DNA of 64,000 bases. Origin: Gigaspora rosea. Its lineage: Eukaryota > Glomeromycota > Glomeromycetes > Diversisporales > Gigasporaceae. Made by a program: the position numbers and the translations under genes. A model generated the notes under the pieces. It ran no database searches. It had not been told where the DNA came from and saw nothing but the letters and a program-made list of their open reading frames with translations. The stretch spans positions 168,651 to 232,650 of the forward strand of contig QKWP01000041.1 of assembly GCA_003550325.1 (NCBI GenBank), in the 5' to 3' direction. Below, in pieces: positions 34,502 through 46,380 of this stretch (positions are counted from its first letter, which is position 1; each line of letters opens with the position of its first letter).

Positions 34502-36521
34502 AAGGTAATTTTCGGTTTGCATTGCATAGAATCTAAAAACTTGAGTTGGTCAGTCAAATTTTTATTAAATTAAATATAAACAAAAAGAATAATATTTATA
34601 TTTAAAATTAGAACATACAAAGTTGATTTTTTATTATACATTACATGAAATCTAAAACTTGTTAGTTGGTTGGATATAGTATATTTTTTTATTAGTATTT
34701 TTTATTTTTTTATAATAATTATATTTAAGATTAGGCTATGCAAAGTTTATTTTTCGTTTTGCATTACATGTAAACTGTAAACTTGGGTCAGCCAGTTGTA
34801 AATCAATAGAACAATCTTTATATCTAAGATTAGGCCATGCAAGTTAGATTTTTTCATAGAATCTGAAACCTTGGGTTAGCCAGTCAGATTTTTTTTATTT
34901 TGTTTATTTTTTTTTATTTTTTTTATTTTTTTTTATTCTATTTTTATTTTATTTTATTTTATTTTTTATTTTTTTTATAATGTTCACATCTAAATTTAGA
35001 TCACACAAAACTAATTGTTTATTTTGCATAATATAGTGTTCCAAAATTCTATTTGACAGGTCAAATTTTTATTTTTTATTTTTTTTAATTTACTACAAAT
35101 TAATAAGCTCATGTTCATACATAAGACTATGCAAATAGCAAAAATAGAAAATTCAATTTTTTTTGAAAAAATAGATCAGCAGGTTATACAAACTGAAAAA
35201 TTAACTTTCATAGACTTAGGCCATACAAGTTAATTTTTAATTTTGCATTAGGCCATGCAAAGTTAATTTTTCATTTTGTATAACCTGCTGAACCAATTTT
35301 TCCAAATGTTTTTTTTTAAATTTCTATTGTGCCAATTATTCCAATTTTACTATTTAATTTTTCAGAATTACCTGATAGGTTTAATAAAAAAAATTCTGGC
35401 TCCATGTTATGTAAACTGAAAAATTAATCTTGTATAACCTTAGATATGAATATGAATTAATTTAACTATACAAAGTTTTTTTTTAAAAAAAATCTGACCC
35501 ACCAACTGAAATTTTGAAATACCAGGTTATGCAAAATAAAAAATTAATTTTGTATAGCCTTATATGAAAACTGAAAACTTGGGTCAGTCAGATTTTTTTT
35601 AATTTACTATGAATTAATAGAATAATTACAATTTTGTATAAAATGGGTAGCACAAATATGCTATCTATCACACTAATAATATTTATATCTAATATTAAAT
35701 TATACTAAATTGATTTTTTATTTTGCATTATATGGAACCTAAAAACTTTGGGCAGTAAATTAGATTTTTTATTTATTTTTTTTTTTTAATTTACTATAAA
35801 TTAATAGAATAATGTTCATAACTAAGATTAGGTCATACAAAGTTGATTTTTTATTTTGTATTATATAGAATTTGAAAACTTTAGTCAGTTGGTTAGATTT
35901 TTTTTTGTTCTTTTTTTTTTATTTTGCTGTAAATTAATAGAATAATGTTTATATCTAAGATTAGGCTATGCAAAGTTGATTTTTTCATTTTGCATTACAT
36001 GGAATTTGATAACTTTAGTACTGAATTTTTCTCATATAGATTATAACTAAATTTTGACAAAATAACAAATTTACATTTTCTTAAATAACTTTTGATCCAG
36101 TAATTAGTATTGAATAAACTTTTTTTAGTTAGATATGTTCACTGAGAGCTTTATTTTAAAAAAAGGTCATTCAACTTGTACTGCTAGATACTAATATAAT
36201 TGCAAAAACTGGTTTTTTTTGCTTTTCAAATTTTGGGGTTTTTGCTAGAACACATAAAGTATAACTCCTGTACTAGATATCTAGAGCCATTTTTAATCAA
36301 TTAACTAGTTTTTTTATTTTTATTTTTTTTTATTTTACTATAAATTAATAGACTAATGTTTACATCTAAGATTAGACTACACAAGTACTACACAAAGTTA
36401 ATTTTTTATTTGCATTATATAGAATCTGAAAACTTTGATAGGTCAGTTAATTTTTTTTAATTTACTGTAAATTAATAGAATAATGTTTCATCAAAGATTA
36501 GACTACACAAAGTTAATCTGA

Positions 36522-36955
36522 AACTTCAGTAGGGATGTTAATGGAGTAAGGTACTCCAGAGCAACTGTGGAGTATAACCCACTCCATACCGGTGTGGTCT
36601 AGACATGATACCACCTCGGATTACTAAGATATTTTTAATAGGAGTAATTGCTCCGGAGTAATATTACTAATACAAAATGGATTATACTTCGGAGTATTAT
36701 TATATATATTTTTTTTTACCATATTTCTCCAAAATAAGGTAGCATATTTTCGGAAAAATATGGTGCTATAAAATCTGAAGTATTACATAGTGCTTAGTAC
36801 ATAGTATTCTGGGTTATACTCTGGGTTATACTCCGGGTTACACTTTGGAGTATGCTCTGATTCATACTTCAGTGTGGTGTGGTGTTAAAAGGATACTCTG
36901 CCAGAGTATGCACTACACCACCCTGGAGCACTCCGTTAACATCCCTAAACTTCAG
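36522..36955. mobile_element. 418-bp hAT-type MITE
   Basis: AACTTCAG flanks at 36522-36529 and 36948-36955. The termini TAGGGATGTTAATGGAGT and, complemented, TAGGGATGTTAACGGAGT are inverted repeats. The interior is rich in GGAGTA/TACTCC steps, which give many small hairpins. Non-coding; the open frame 36845-37114 merely crosses its border. Confidence 0.93.
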
Positions 36956-36987
36956 TTGGTTGATCAGATTTTTTATTTTTTACTTTG

Positions 36988-37325
36988 CTATAAATTAGTG
37001 ATGCACTCGGGCCTTAAAAAGACTGGTCCAGACTGGTCCCAGACTGGGACCGATAAAGACTATGGAACTGTTGAAAGGACCTGTTCTGAACTGGTTTTTG
37101 TAAACAAACTATGATATTTGTATTTACCCAATCAAATTGCTTGATTAGGTGTAACCCAGATCATATGATGTTTGTTTATATCTGATATTATTTTGACCAA
37201 TAAGTCATTAAAAGGACCATTTGGGGACCGAGAACGGACTGGACTGGGACTGAAAATTCTATTGGTATTGGTCTCATTAGAACTGGGACCAGACCAGATC
37301 AGACTAATGCATTCCTACTATAAAT
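36988..37325. mobile_element. 322-bp hAT-type MITE
   Basis: CTATAAAT flanks at 36988-36995 and 37318-37325. The ends are TAGTGATGCACTCGG and, complemented, TAGGAATGCATTAGTC. Subterminal GACTGGTCC/GGACCAG repeats are present. It sits 40 bp from the previous MITE, in the satellite phrase CTATAAATTAATAG. Confidence 0.9.
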
Positions 37326-37570
37326 TAATAGAATAATGTTAATATCAAAAATTAGCTATGCAAAGTTAATATCTATTTTATATTATATAGAATTTGAAAA
37401 CTTTAGTCAGTCAGTTTTTTTCATAGTGTATTATATTAAATCTGAAAACTTCTATTAGTCAAATTTTTTTATTTAATTTATTGTAAATTAATAAAATAAT
37501 ATTTACACATTTTAAATTAGGTATACAAAGTTAGTTTTTTATTTTACTTTATATAAAATCTGAAAACTTC

Positions 37571-38520
37571 AGTCAAATACATGGATTATTATAAAAATTA
37601 TTTTGTATAATTTACTTGCTAATATAATTATAGTGATTGAAATTATGCTAGTTTTGTTGAAATTATAATAATTCTGTCATTAGTTACTATAAAATTTTAT
37701 TGCAGAATATGCTCATTATACTATTGTCAATATTTGACTAAAAGGTTAATTTGTCAGAATTATTGAAATGTTTTCATGTTATTATAAAAAATTTCATTAC
37801 AAAACTTACTTAGCATATAATATGTAAATAAAAAAATTGTACATAGAACTTATTTGTTGCTAAGTAACCTTAATATATAGTTATAAGTTAGTTGTATTAA
37901 AGTTTCATGCAATTGTAAAAAATTTTGTTACAAAAACTTACTTATTGTAATATAAGAAATGAATAAAATGTAGATGGTTTTTATTTGTTGCTAAGTAACC
38001 TTAATATATAGTTATAAGTTAGTTGTATTAAAGTTTCATGCAATTGTAAAAAATTTTGTTACAAAAACTTACTTATTCTAATATAAGAAATGAATAAGAT
38101 TGAGATGGTTTGTATTGGAATTAAATATTTATTTCTATAATAAGCTATTACAAAAATTTTGTTACAAAGCTTGCATGCCATTCTGGTAACAATAAAGGTG
38201 AGTTAGTTGTACAAAATTATTATGAGTTAAAAAATTCTGTTGAAACTTGGCATAATATGTAAATAAAGTTGTTAATTTGAATTAAAATTGTTATTTATCA
38301 TGAATTACTGTAAAAATTCTGTTAAAAAATTCACTTGCTATTTAGTAATTATAAACTTACTTGGCATATAATACATTTTAAGGTAGCTTTTATCAAGAAT
38401 TACTATAAAAATTCTCACAAAACTTGCTTGTTATTCTAATAATCACAATATGTTGTTAGAGTTAAGTTAGTTTGCATTAATATTATTATAGCTTCTATCA
38501 TTATTTACTGTCATAACCCT
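37571..38520. repeat. Tandem ~120-130 bp repeat, AT-rich
   Basis: Two nearly identical units begin with TTATTTGTTGCTAAGTAACC at about 37850 and 37982 (131-bp step). They share AGTTAGTTGTATTAAAGTTT and TTTTGTTACAAAAACTTACT. Diverged relatives of the TTACAAAA(C/A)TT(A/G)CTT phrase occur on both sides. Non-coding. Confidence 0.8.
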
Positions 38521-38559
38521 TACTATTCTAGTGATACACAGTATTTAACTCACTAATAA

Positions 38560-38720
38560 GGACCCTAGACTAGGGTTCTGAAGTTTAGTTCAGTTCAATA
38601 GAGGTTCAGATTCAGGTTCAATGAACCTAAACCTGAACCTGCTCTAAAAGTTCAATACTGAACTGAACCTGAACTTAAAAAAAGTTCAGTTCAGGTTCAG
38701 TTCAAGGTTTATGAACATGT
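38560..38720. repeat. TTCAG/GGTTCA hairpin-forming repeat
   Basis: GTTCAG(G/T)TTCA steps on one side and TGAACCTGAACC on the other make a self-complementary tract. No clear termini. Confidence 0.75.
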
Positions 38721-38739
38721 TTAGGTTTATAATATATGC

Positions 38740-39792
38740 ACATGTTTACCTAAATCACAAAGTTAGAATCAATTAGTAAAATTTAGAGAATCATAGAAAT
38801 TTATATAATTTTATTAATAAAATTATACAAATTTTTATGATTCTCTAAATTTTACTAATTGATTTTAATTTCTTGCACTAAGTAAACTTGTTAAGCACTG
38901 AAAAATACATCAAATCGCTATATTTTATTTACTTTTCTTAAAATTTGAAGAAAAGATGCTTAATTTTGGAAATTTTTATCAAAAATTCAAAATTAAGCAT
39001 CTTTGACGCAAATTTTAAGGAAAATAAAATAAAATATTCTGATATGATGTATGTTTTGGTGCTAAACAAGTTTACTTAGATCAAGAAGTTATGATCAATT
39101 AGTAAAATTTAGAGAATCATAGAAATTTGTAGAATTTTATTAAATAAATTATATAATTTTCTATGATTTTCTAAATTTTACTAATTGATTATAACTTCTT
39201 GATCTAAGTAAACTTGTTTAGCACCAAAAAATACATTATTTTGGTATATTTTATTTTATTTTCCTTAAAATTTGCGTCAATAATGCTTAATTTTGAATTT
39301 TTGATAAAAATTTCCAAAATTAAGCATCTTTTCTTCAAATTTTAAGAAAGTAAAATAAAGTATGTTGATTTGATGTATTTAATGGTGCTTAACAAGTTTA
39401 CTTAGTGCAAGAAATTAAAATCAATTAGTAAAATTTAGAGAATCATAGCATTTTGTATAATTTTATTAATAAAATTATACAAATTTCTATGATTCTCTAA
39501 ATTTTACTAATTGATCATAACTTTTTGCACTAATAAACTTGTTAAGCAAAAAATAAATAAAATCGGCATAATTTATTTTACTTTTCTTAAAATTTGAAGA
39601 AAAGATGCTTAATTTTAGAATTTTTTCAAAAATTCAAAATTAAGCATCTTTGACGCAAATTTTAAAGAAAACAAAATAAAATATGCTGATTTGATATATT
39701 TTTTGGTGCTTAACAAGTTTACTTAGATCAAGAACTTATGATCAATTAGTAAAATTTAGAGAATCATAGAAACTTGTATAATTTTATTAATA
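38740..39792. repeat. Alternating-palindrome satellite (family A), block 2
   Basis: Palindrome centres lie near 38811 (A), 38975 (B), 39139 (A), 39303 (B), 39467 (A), 39627 (B) and 39786 (A, cut off). The spacing is 164 bp, dropping to about 160 bp in the last two steps. A is centred on TTTTATTAATAAAATTA, B on TTTTTATCAAAAATTC, with arms such as AAATTTGAAGAAAAGATGC. The array stops abruptly at 39792. Confidence 0.92.
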
Positions 39793-40320
39793 GACAAGAA
39801 ATGCAACGCACAAATGCAGTGAGTTATGAGTGGGTAAAAGGTATGTAGATAGTGGTATGTAAATAATGATTGAGGTGTAGATGTATTATTATAATATCGT
39901 TGAGAGATAGTATTTGATATAGATTGTAACTAATATAGTTATTATGTGAGGATTGGTATAGAAAGTATATAGTAAAGCAAAAAGGGCAATAAGTAGAGAT
40001 GGGTTTCATGCGCTTGTTTCCGAATCATGCGCATGTTATCCCATCAAAATGTTATATAGAAAAATTAACATTACAATTTATCTATTCACTTCAATTCTGG
40101 GTTTGTTCGCTTTAACATTTTTGATTAGTTGTGTCCGAAAAATGTAACCGAAATGTGGGAAAACTAACAGAAATACATAAGATGATTATAACGATTGTCA
40201 TAGTTGAGTAATTATTATCATTTTTTAATCCCTTATTTTTAACACCCTTAAACAACACAAAATTGTGAAACATGAATTTGCTAAATTTACTTTCGTTGTT
40301 TGATTGCCTAATATTTATAA

Positions 40321-40947
40321 ACTATCTTGGTCTCGCGTTCAAGAATAAGCGCAAGAATAAGTACAAGTGCAAGAACAAATGCAAAAACACGATAAAAGCT
40401 CCGCAATAAGACTAATAAAAAAATAGTGAATATATTAGAAATATCAAAAAATTATATTTATCCAAATATTTAGATGTATGATTTCTAGAAATTTTGGTCA
40501 GAATTATTTGCCGCCCAGATTCTCTGATAATTTACTAATTTTTGCAGTAATTTGTAGTTTTATGTCTATCTAGCAACCAATAAAATGATGGTTATGTCAA
40601 AAAGGTGATCAGTGTGCTAAAACTAATATAGACTATTTTGGTCTTACGTTCAAGAATAAGCGCAATAAGTGCACATGCAAGAACATGTGCAAAAACACGA
40701 TAAAAGTTCCACGATAAATAAAACATAAGATTAATAAAGTAATAGTGAATATATTAGAAATATTAAAAAATCACATTCAGCCAAATATTCAGATGTTTGA
40801 TTTCTAGAAATTTTGGTCAGAATATTTTGCCGCCTAGATTATCTGATAATTTACTAATTTTCGCAGTGATTCATAGTTTTATGTCTATTTAGCTACCAAT
40901 AAAATGATGGTCTTGTCAAAAAGGTGATCAGTGTGTTAAAACTAATA
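40321..40947. repeat. Two direct copies of a 319-bp unit
   Basis: The phrase ATTTCTAGAAATTTTGGTCA begins at 40481 and 40800. The units also share TTCAAGAATAAGCGCAA, AAAAACACGATAAAAG, GATAATTTACTAATTTT and AAAAAGGTGATCAGTGTG. Identity is high. Non-coding. Confidence 0.93.
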
Positions 40948-41254
40948 TAGCAAAATAATCAAGTTATTGTGCTTTAATGCTTTTGATTGGTTATATGACC
41001 CGTAATCAAAATGGTAAGACTAATATATCGATGAATAAGTTATAATCATGAATGTTAACACAATTCAAATTCACTAACAATTGATATGAAAATATAATTG
41101 TGAAGACATATGTCATAGTTGATGAATACTAATACAAATTCTGTACTTGCAAAAAATGATATTGTAAGGGAATCAATCAAAACAAAATGGAAACTAACTC
41201 AGTATATCTATGAATATTATATAATGAGAATTTACAGATTTTATAGCTGATTTT

Positions 41255-41989
41255 CCCTATAAGAAAAGTGGTCCGGGATCGCACGGAAAAACAGTGTATA
41301 GGCACGTGGTCGAGTGGCACGTGCTATGGGTCGGGTTTGCACGTGCATGGTTCGAGTAGGCACGGGAATCAGCAGACCATGTTGATCCATATACATGTGC
41401 CAATTTAACGTGAAATCACGTAAATCATCTGTGCCTTTTGTAGTAGTTTACTAAGCCAATTGACCATGCGATGGCATGTGAGTAGAACAGGTAAGTAAAT
41501 ATAAATTTATGGTCCACTTTCCAATAGACATTTTATTAGAAGAGGACTGGATAATAGTTGAAGTATGTACATATCTGGAAGCTAAAGCAACTGTAAATGT
41601 GTAAAATCTTGCATGGAATTTTTTCCTTAAGATACCAGAGCAGGCTTACTTGTGAGTTTTTGAGATATTGCAACTTTTTTTAAAAAAAAATCGTTTGTGA
41701 TCCTTCGTTTTTATAGTACTCTGTGAAATGAGCCAGCACGTGCCATTTTTAACACATGTCATTCCGTATAATTTGACGTGCCATCACATACAATGTGCAT
41801 ATGCATGCCACTGAATACGTGCTATTCCGTGTGATGTAATATAACGTGCCACCCCATTACCATAGTATCCATGTCATTTTTAATCGTGGCATTCCATAAA
41901 ATGTGCCTATACGTGCCACACGGTCCGTACCAGCCCGTGCATATACACTGATTTCCTGTACCATACCCCGAACTACTTTTCTTATAGGG
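41255..41989. mobile_element. 735-bp inverted-terminal element, CCCTATAAG ends
   Basis: CCCTATAAGAAAAGTGGTCC at the left and, complemented, CCCTATAAGAAAAGTAGTTC at the right. The right flank is TTAA but the left is TTTT, so a piggyBac-type TTAA duplication is possible only if the left copy has mutated. The interior has many CACGTG/GGCACGTG steps near both ends. Non-coding. Confidence 0.7.
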
Positions 41990-42570
41990 TTAAAATTAGT
42001 GGAACACGTGATGAATTTTGTGATGTTCATCCAAATTTGATAGTTTTTCGATAATATAATTTTCGGCCGTACCAGCTGAAAATTATAGCCACAGTGTTAA
42101 TACAACACAAAATCTTTCAAATTGACAAATTCAATAAATTGTCAAATTCACATTACTAATCATATAAAAAAAAATAAAACTACACACATGCACACATTAT
42201 ACGAATATAATTCAACGCATATATACATAATTTCCTTCAATTTTATATTACTAATCATATCGAAGTGTGAAAAAATTAATGTTTGAAAGTATTTTAGTTT
42301 GATATTATAAAAAAAAATTAAACTAACTTCATTATGCATACATGTGTGTGTTATGTATTTACTGCGAAAATGGTTCTCAGAACAGAGGTGGGGTTATACT
42401 TTCTTATCCTAATCAGGCATGTTTAATTGTGTTTTGGATTCTAAAGCAGGCGATCTATTAGGCGATACAAATAAAATTAACTGGTTTACATAACATTTGA
42501 AAAAATTTTAGACCCGGTCGCCCGGAGGTTTTTTTTATATAGGTAAAATTTTTTATAAGTAATAACTAGC

Positions 42571-42690
42571 GTTAATGTTAACATTAACGTTAATCTTAAC
42601 ATTAATGTTAATGTTAATGTTAATCTTTTCATTCTTTATGCTAAATCTACTTTAAGTCCATTAATGTTAACATTAACATTAATGTTAAAA
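42571..42690. repeat. (GTTAAT)n microsatellite, inverted pair
   Basis: Runs of GTTAATGTTAACATTAAC and related hexamers at 42571-42625 and 42659-42688, self-complementary around a unique 30-bp centre. Confidence 0.85.
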
Positions 42691-42756
42691 TAAATATCAA
42701 TTTAGCTTATCGTTATCATTATTGTATTGTTATTGCAGTATTGTTATCGCTATGCA

Positions 42757-42954
42757 TGTGTTACTAGTGATGTGCCATTTATATAATACCTGAAAAATTT
42801 TAGCGTACAGTACGTACAGTACGTACTGTATGTATAGTTCTTTTCCAGCATTTGATTGGCTGGCAAAAATGATTGGCAAAAAATTTTAGCCTACAGTACG
42901 TACAGTACAGTACATATTGTATAGTACTATACGCGGCACATCACTAGGTGTTAC
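42757..42954. mobile_element. 182-bp hAT-type MITE
   Basis: TAGTGATGTGCC and its exact complement form the ends (42765-42946). The flanks TGTGTTAC / GGTGTTAC make an 8-bp duplication with one mismatch. The interior has direct repeats of AAATTTTAGC(G/C)TACAGTAC and GTAC-rich palindromes. Confidence 0.88.
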
Positions 42955-43124
42955 CTAGAGACAGGATAAAATGCATGTAATTCGGAATGCATAATTGTGT
43001 ACTTTACACATTTTTTATGCGCATTTATGCGCGTATGATAAAAAAAATAAAAATAAAATTTTGATGGAATAAAATATATATATGCATTATGAATGCACAT
43101 TAGCATGCATGAAACCCATTTCTA

Positions 43125-43620
43125 GTATTAACGTTATCATAAGTTTAGGTAATGATAATTAATATGAATTTCGATTAAATATTCCTTCATTAAAAATTGA
43201 AAATATTGCTAGGTTGCGGGATATGGTGGCTGGCAACACGGGCAAACCAATCACTACCAAAACCCAACACAAACAACAACACTAATATCCAATTAGTAGA
43301 GGTGGTATGATTTGGCATGAAGGCTTATTCAGTATATGGTGGTAACAAGGAACGACTTCTTTTTATTGCCTTTCAAGCACACTTCTTTTTTTTTATTGAG
43401 AGCAAAACATGACCATTTTATAACAACTTTTACATCTGGGAAGAGAGAACAAGTTCAATCTAAGCCCATCATGCAATCTATTACGCCATCATTATATCGA
43501 CAAACAAACAAACAAACACTTGAACATAGCCACTAGGCAGCCATTTTGTTTGTTTGTGAATCGAGTTAACGTCTATAGGTTTTCTACAAAAACATTAATC
43601 AATGAGTTTACTCCCTAATG
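43125..43620. other. No gene recognised
   Basis: Mixed-composition DNA with a small frame at 43336-43536 lacking any recognisable domain. ACAAACAAACAAACAAACAC (43501 onward) and GTTTGTTTGTG (43549) form a small hairpin. Confidence 0.4.
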
Positions 43621-43830
43621 TGACTTTACCCTAACCCTAAAGAGTTTCATTGGGTTTCATTGGATAATAATCACGGGGGTAAAGTTTTTTGTGGAAGAGC
43701 TACCACAGCTCTAAGCTCTAATCCTCATCCTAACCCTAATGCTAAAGAGTATCATTGGGTTTCATTGAATAAAAATCACGGGGGTAAAATTTTTTGTGGG
43801 AGAGCTACCACTACTAATCGAGTTCATAAT
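43621..43830 (+). repeat. ~110-bp direct duplication with coding-like frame
   Basis: Two copies of CTAAAGAGT(T/A)TCATTGGGTT, AATCACGGGGGTAAA, TTTTTTGTGG and GAGCTACCAC, each preceded by a degenerate CTAACCCTAA tract. The frame 43660-43956 contains N-H-G-G-K-(V/I)-F-C-G-R-A-T-T twice, 36 residues apart. The substitutions between copies within this peptide are V/I only, which is suggestive of former coding. I know no family for it. Confidence 0.6.
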
Positions 43831-43956
43831 GTGTTTACTGTGGGGCTGCAGTTCGTTGGGGTTACAGATCCACTCCTAACAATATTCCTTTTTATTTCTA
43901 GGTCTATTGTTAAGCGGCTTTCAATACTTTCAATACCTCAAAATATTTTATTATAA

Positions 43957-44579
43957 TTATATTACAAAAATATTGTACACTTTTAAAATATATGCTTTTT
44001 GACAATATTACATCAATGTTAATGCTACAATAGTAATATAATTGAAATTCGAATAACTATTTTAACTTCAAGTTTTATAATATAAAAATTAGATATCATA
44101 CATAGAAATAGTATAAAAGTGATAATGTTTACTTTACTAATTTTTTTGAGTCTAACCAGTAAATTACAAGTGAATCGAATTTTATACAAAAAGCTAATAC
44201 GTATTACATAATTGTTATCCAAAGTATGTAATGACAACCAAATATTGAACATCTTAATAACCGATTACCATAATAGCCATTGAGATACACTTTGTTATTG
44301 TGTTAGCATTGGTTCTATAACGTTATCTTAGAAGTTTCTTTTATATTATAACAGTTGTAAGGAAAATAAAGTGAATAATTAATAAAAGACGCATGCACAT
44401 ACACTATATTTTTATTTAGTCTGACAGGAATATTAGTTTATGTATTGTCATTTAAATAAGCTTTACTTATCTAAGGGAAAATCGTATGATCCTATAAATT
44501 GGCAATTGCTCATGGATTAATGAGCATCTTAATCGTTAATCCTATAATCCATAACAATAAAACTATCTGAACAACATGT
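43957..44579. other. AT-rich, nothing recognised
   Basis: The minus frame 44025-44252 is Ile/Leu/Phe-rich and composition-driven. No repeat border noticed. Confidence 0.5.
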
Positions 44580-44945
44580 GACATAATTACGTGGTAAGTT
44601 ATGTGTAAGTTGGTTCAATAGCATTTTACTTATTTGCGTAGGTAATACAAACCCAAAAAAAGAAAATTTGATTTTGTAAATAAACTAAGTGCATGAGATT
44701 AAATTTAGGGTTAAGGCCTTAATGTTAGAGGCTATGGGTTAGAGCGATGCTTAATGTAAGTAAAATTTCATTTCCGGCATGTTTAATTAGTGCACCAAGA
44801 TTGACTTAAGTATTAGTTTTTTGTATATTTTCGCTTTTTTCTTCTTTTACGCGTGTTCGAATTCTTCTTCGAGCTGATCTGGAATAGTCAAAATTTGCAC
44901 TCTCTAATTGGCTTTTGCCTCTCCAGGAGTTTACATTATCTGTGC
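44580..44945 (+). repeat. Second copy of the ~370-bp repeat at 4190
   Basis: See the entry at 4190-4560; same orientation and block order. This copy is richer in G and C (TTCTTTTACGCGTGTTCG), so the copy at 4190 looks more eroded by C-to-T change. Confidence 0.7.
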
Positions 44946-45261
44946 AAATAAGTAGATGCCATGTGTATAAGTACGTGTACAAGGAACAAATTTCCTTCTA
45001 AGATATTGCAAGAAAAATATGCATGATTATAGTACAAATTACTACAATTAGTATAGTAAAGGTTATTTACACAACATGCGCACATATGGCAAAAGCGTAA
45101 CCGTTTTTGGCGGACCAAATTGAATACTCTTAATGATGCGTATTTTGATTGGCTATCTACTTACTGCGGCATAAAAAAATTTTGGGTTTTGAAATTTTTT
45201 GACCCAGCCGGATATGAAAACCATTAAATTTTATTTGTGTTGCCTTATAACACAGCTACTA
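44946..45261. other. No feature recognised
   Basis: Unique-looking DNA next to the LINE 2 tail. The minus frame 44936-45118 shows no domain. Confidence 0.4.
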
Positions 45262-45454
45262 TTTTTTTTTTTTGGTGTTAAGGTGAGGTTTTGCCTTTAT
45301 CTTTATTAGTAAAATGTATAAGATTCCTCATGGGGTTTCTCAGATTACAATTATTAATTATACAAGAATTAAGACTCAGACTATAGATAGAGTTATTTCT
45401 AATTTCTACCTAATTTATTTGCAACCTAAACCTACTAGAGTGGTTAAAACTCAC

Positions 45455-46380
45455 CTAGATTTGAATGTGGAGAATAGAGTTAGTTAGAGAACTATATTTG
45501 ATCCAGTTGTGTGACCAGATTTCTATTTTTCTAAGTGCTAAGCCCAATTGTGGGCATGTGCTATTGTTGTTTCCATGTTGTTGGTCTGGTAAGCCACAGA
45601 TGCAGCTATAAGTATATAGAGTTCTGTTATGACACAGAGTATATAAAGGTTTGGTAGATATAGTATTGGGTTGGGGTAAAGCTTGTATAGATATCCAAAT
45701 GTGCTAAATTCATGCAGTATGGTTTCCATAATTGTTCGTGAATCCTTTGTGAAAGTAGTAGAAGAAGCTTAATAGTAATATTAGCTGCATTTTTATAAGA
45801 AGTATATTGGAATATAATATTGATAAGTGATTTTGGAATATAACTCTGGATTGTAGTATAAAAAGTTGTAGTATTGAATGGTGTAGATTGTGTAGGTGAA
45901 AGGCAATAGTGAGTTAAAAGATTGTTGCATAGCTATTGTAATTCATTGAGGGATAAATCTGGTAGATCTGAAAAGGAGTATTGTGTAATTATGTTTTGGA
46001 TAATATTTGAGATACTGTTTGAGTTTGGGCAAAATAGCCAATGGAGTCTGTGATCAGTTTGGTTGCATGTAATGCAGATAGGATGTATATTTGCAGAATT
46101 AATAGAAATAAAATATGAAAGGGTAGGAAGCATGTATAACATGCATTTAATGCAAAAGGATTTTTGAGAGCTAAGCTGAAAATTAGTATAGTTGTAGGTG
46201 CGTTTATGATTGTGGTTGAGGTATAGCCAGGTTGCATTCCAATCTATTTGTTGGGCTATAGGAATGATTTGTTAAAGCTATGTTGAGAGGACCACATAGC
46301 AATTGTATGTGCATTGCAAATATTTTTGATAGCATGACGTGTAGGTTGTTCTATATTGTATTTTTTTTGTAAGTAAGGCA
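45455..46380 (-). pseudogene. LINE 2 ORF2: zinc knuckle and C terminus
   Basis: H-P-I-C-I-T-C, then seven residues, H-W-L-F-C-P (about 46030-46095) is the CxxC-x(7)-H-x(4)-C knuckle. The tail continues to a TAG at 45455-45457, placed like the one in LINE 1 (same bases around it), followed by a 181-bp 3' UTR. The tail is frame-broken between about 45730 and 45930. Confidence 0.75.

Larger units (their letters stand above)
32650..37570. repeat. Satellite-like family B, block 2
   Basis: The same phrases as 18841-20316 recur throughout, separated by T-rich spacers of variable length. TCTAAGATTAG(G/A) or its variants appear at about 32769, 32893, 32974, 33104, 34727, 34828, 35823, 35955 and 36365. 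Three hAT-type elements are inserted. No credible gene is present. Degenerate units between 35100 and 35560 pair locally in inverted orientation. Confidence 0.8.
39994..43124. mobile_element. 3.1-kb composite with inverted termini
   Basis: The left end TAGAGATGGGTTTCATGC and the complement of the right end TAGAAATGGGTTTCATGC pair, and about 45-60 bp further in CCATCAAAAT occurs in both arms. No convincing duplication is present (GCAATAAG against GTATTAAC). Inside are a tandem 319-bp repeat, a MITE-like element and a hAT-type MITE. No transposase is recognised, so it would be non-autonomous. Confidence 0.55.

Noticed and set aside
41255..41989. Definite piggyBac MITE call
   Set aside because: CCC ends and TTAA on the right fit, but the left flank is TTTT, so the call is not secure.
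39994..43124. Definite hAT transposon call
   Set aside because: The ends resemble hAT termini but the flanking 8-mers match at only about five positions; left as an undetermined composite.
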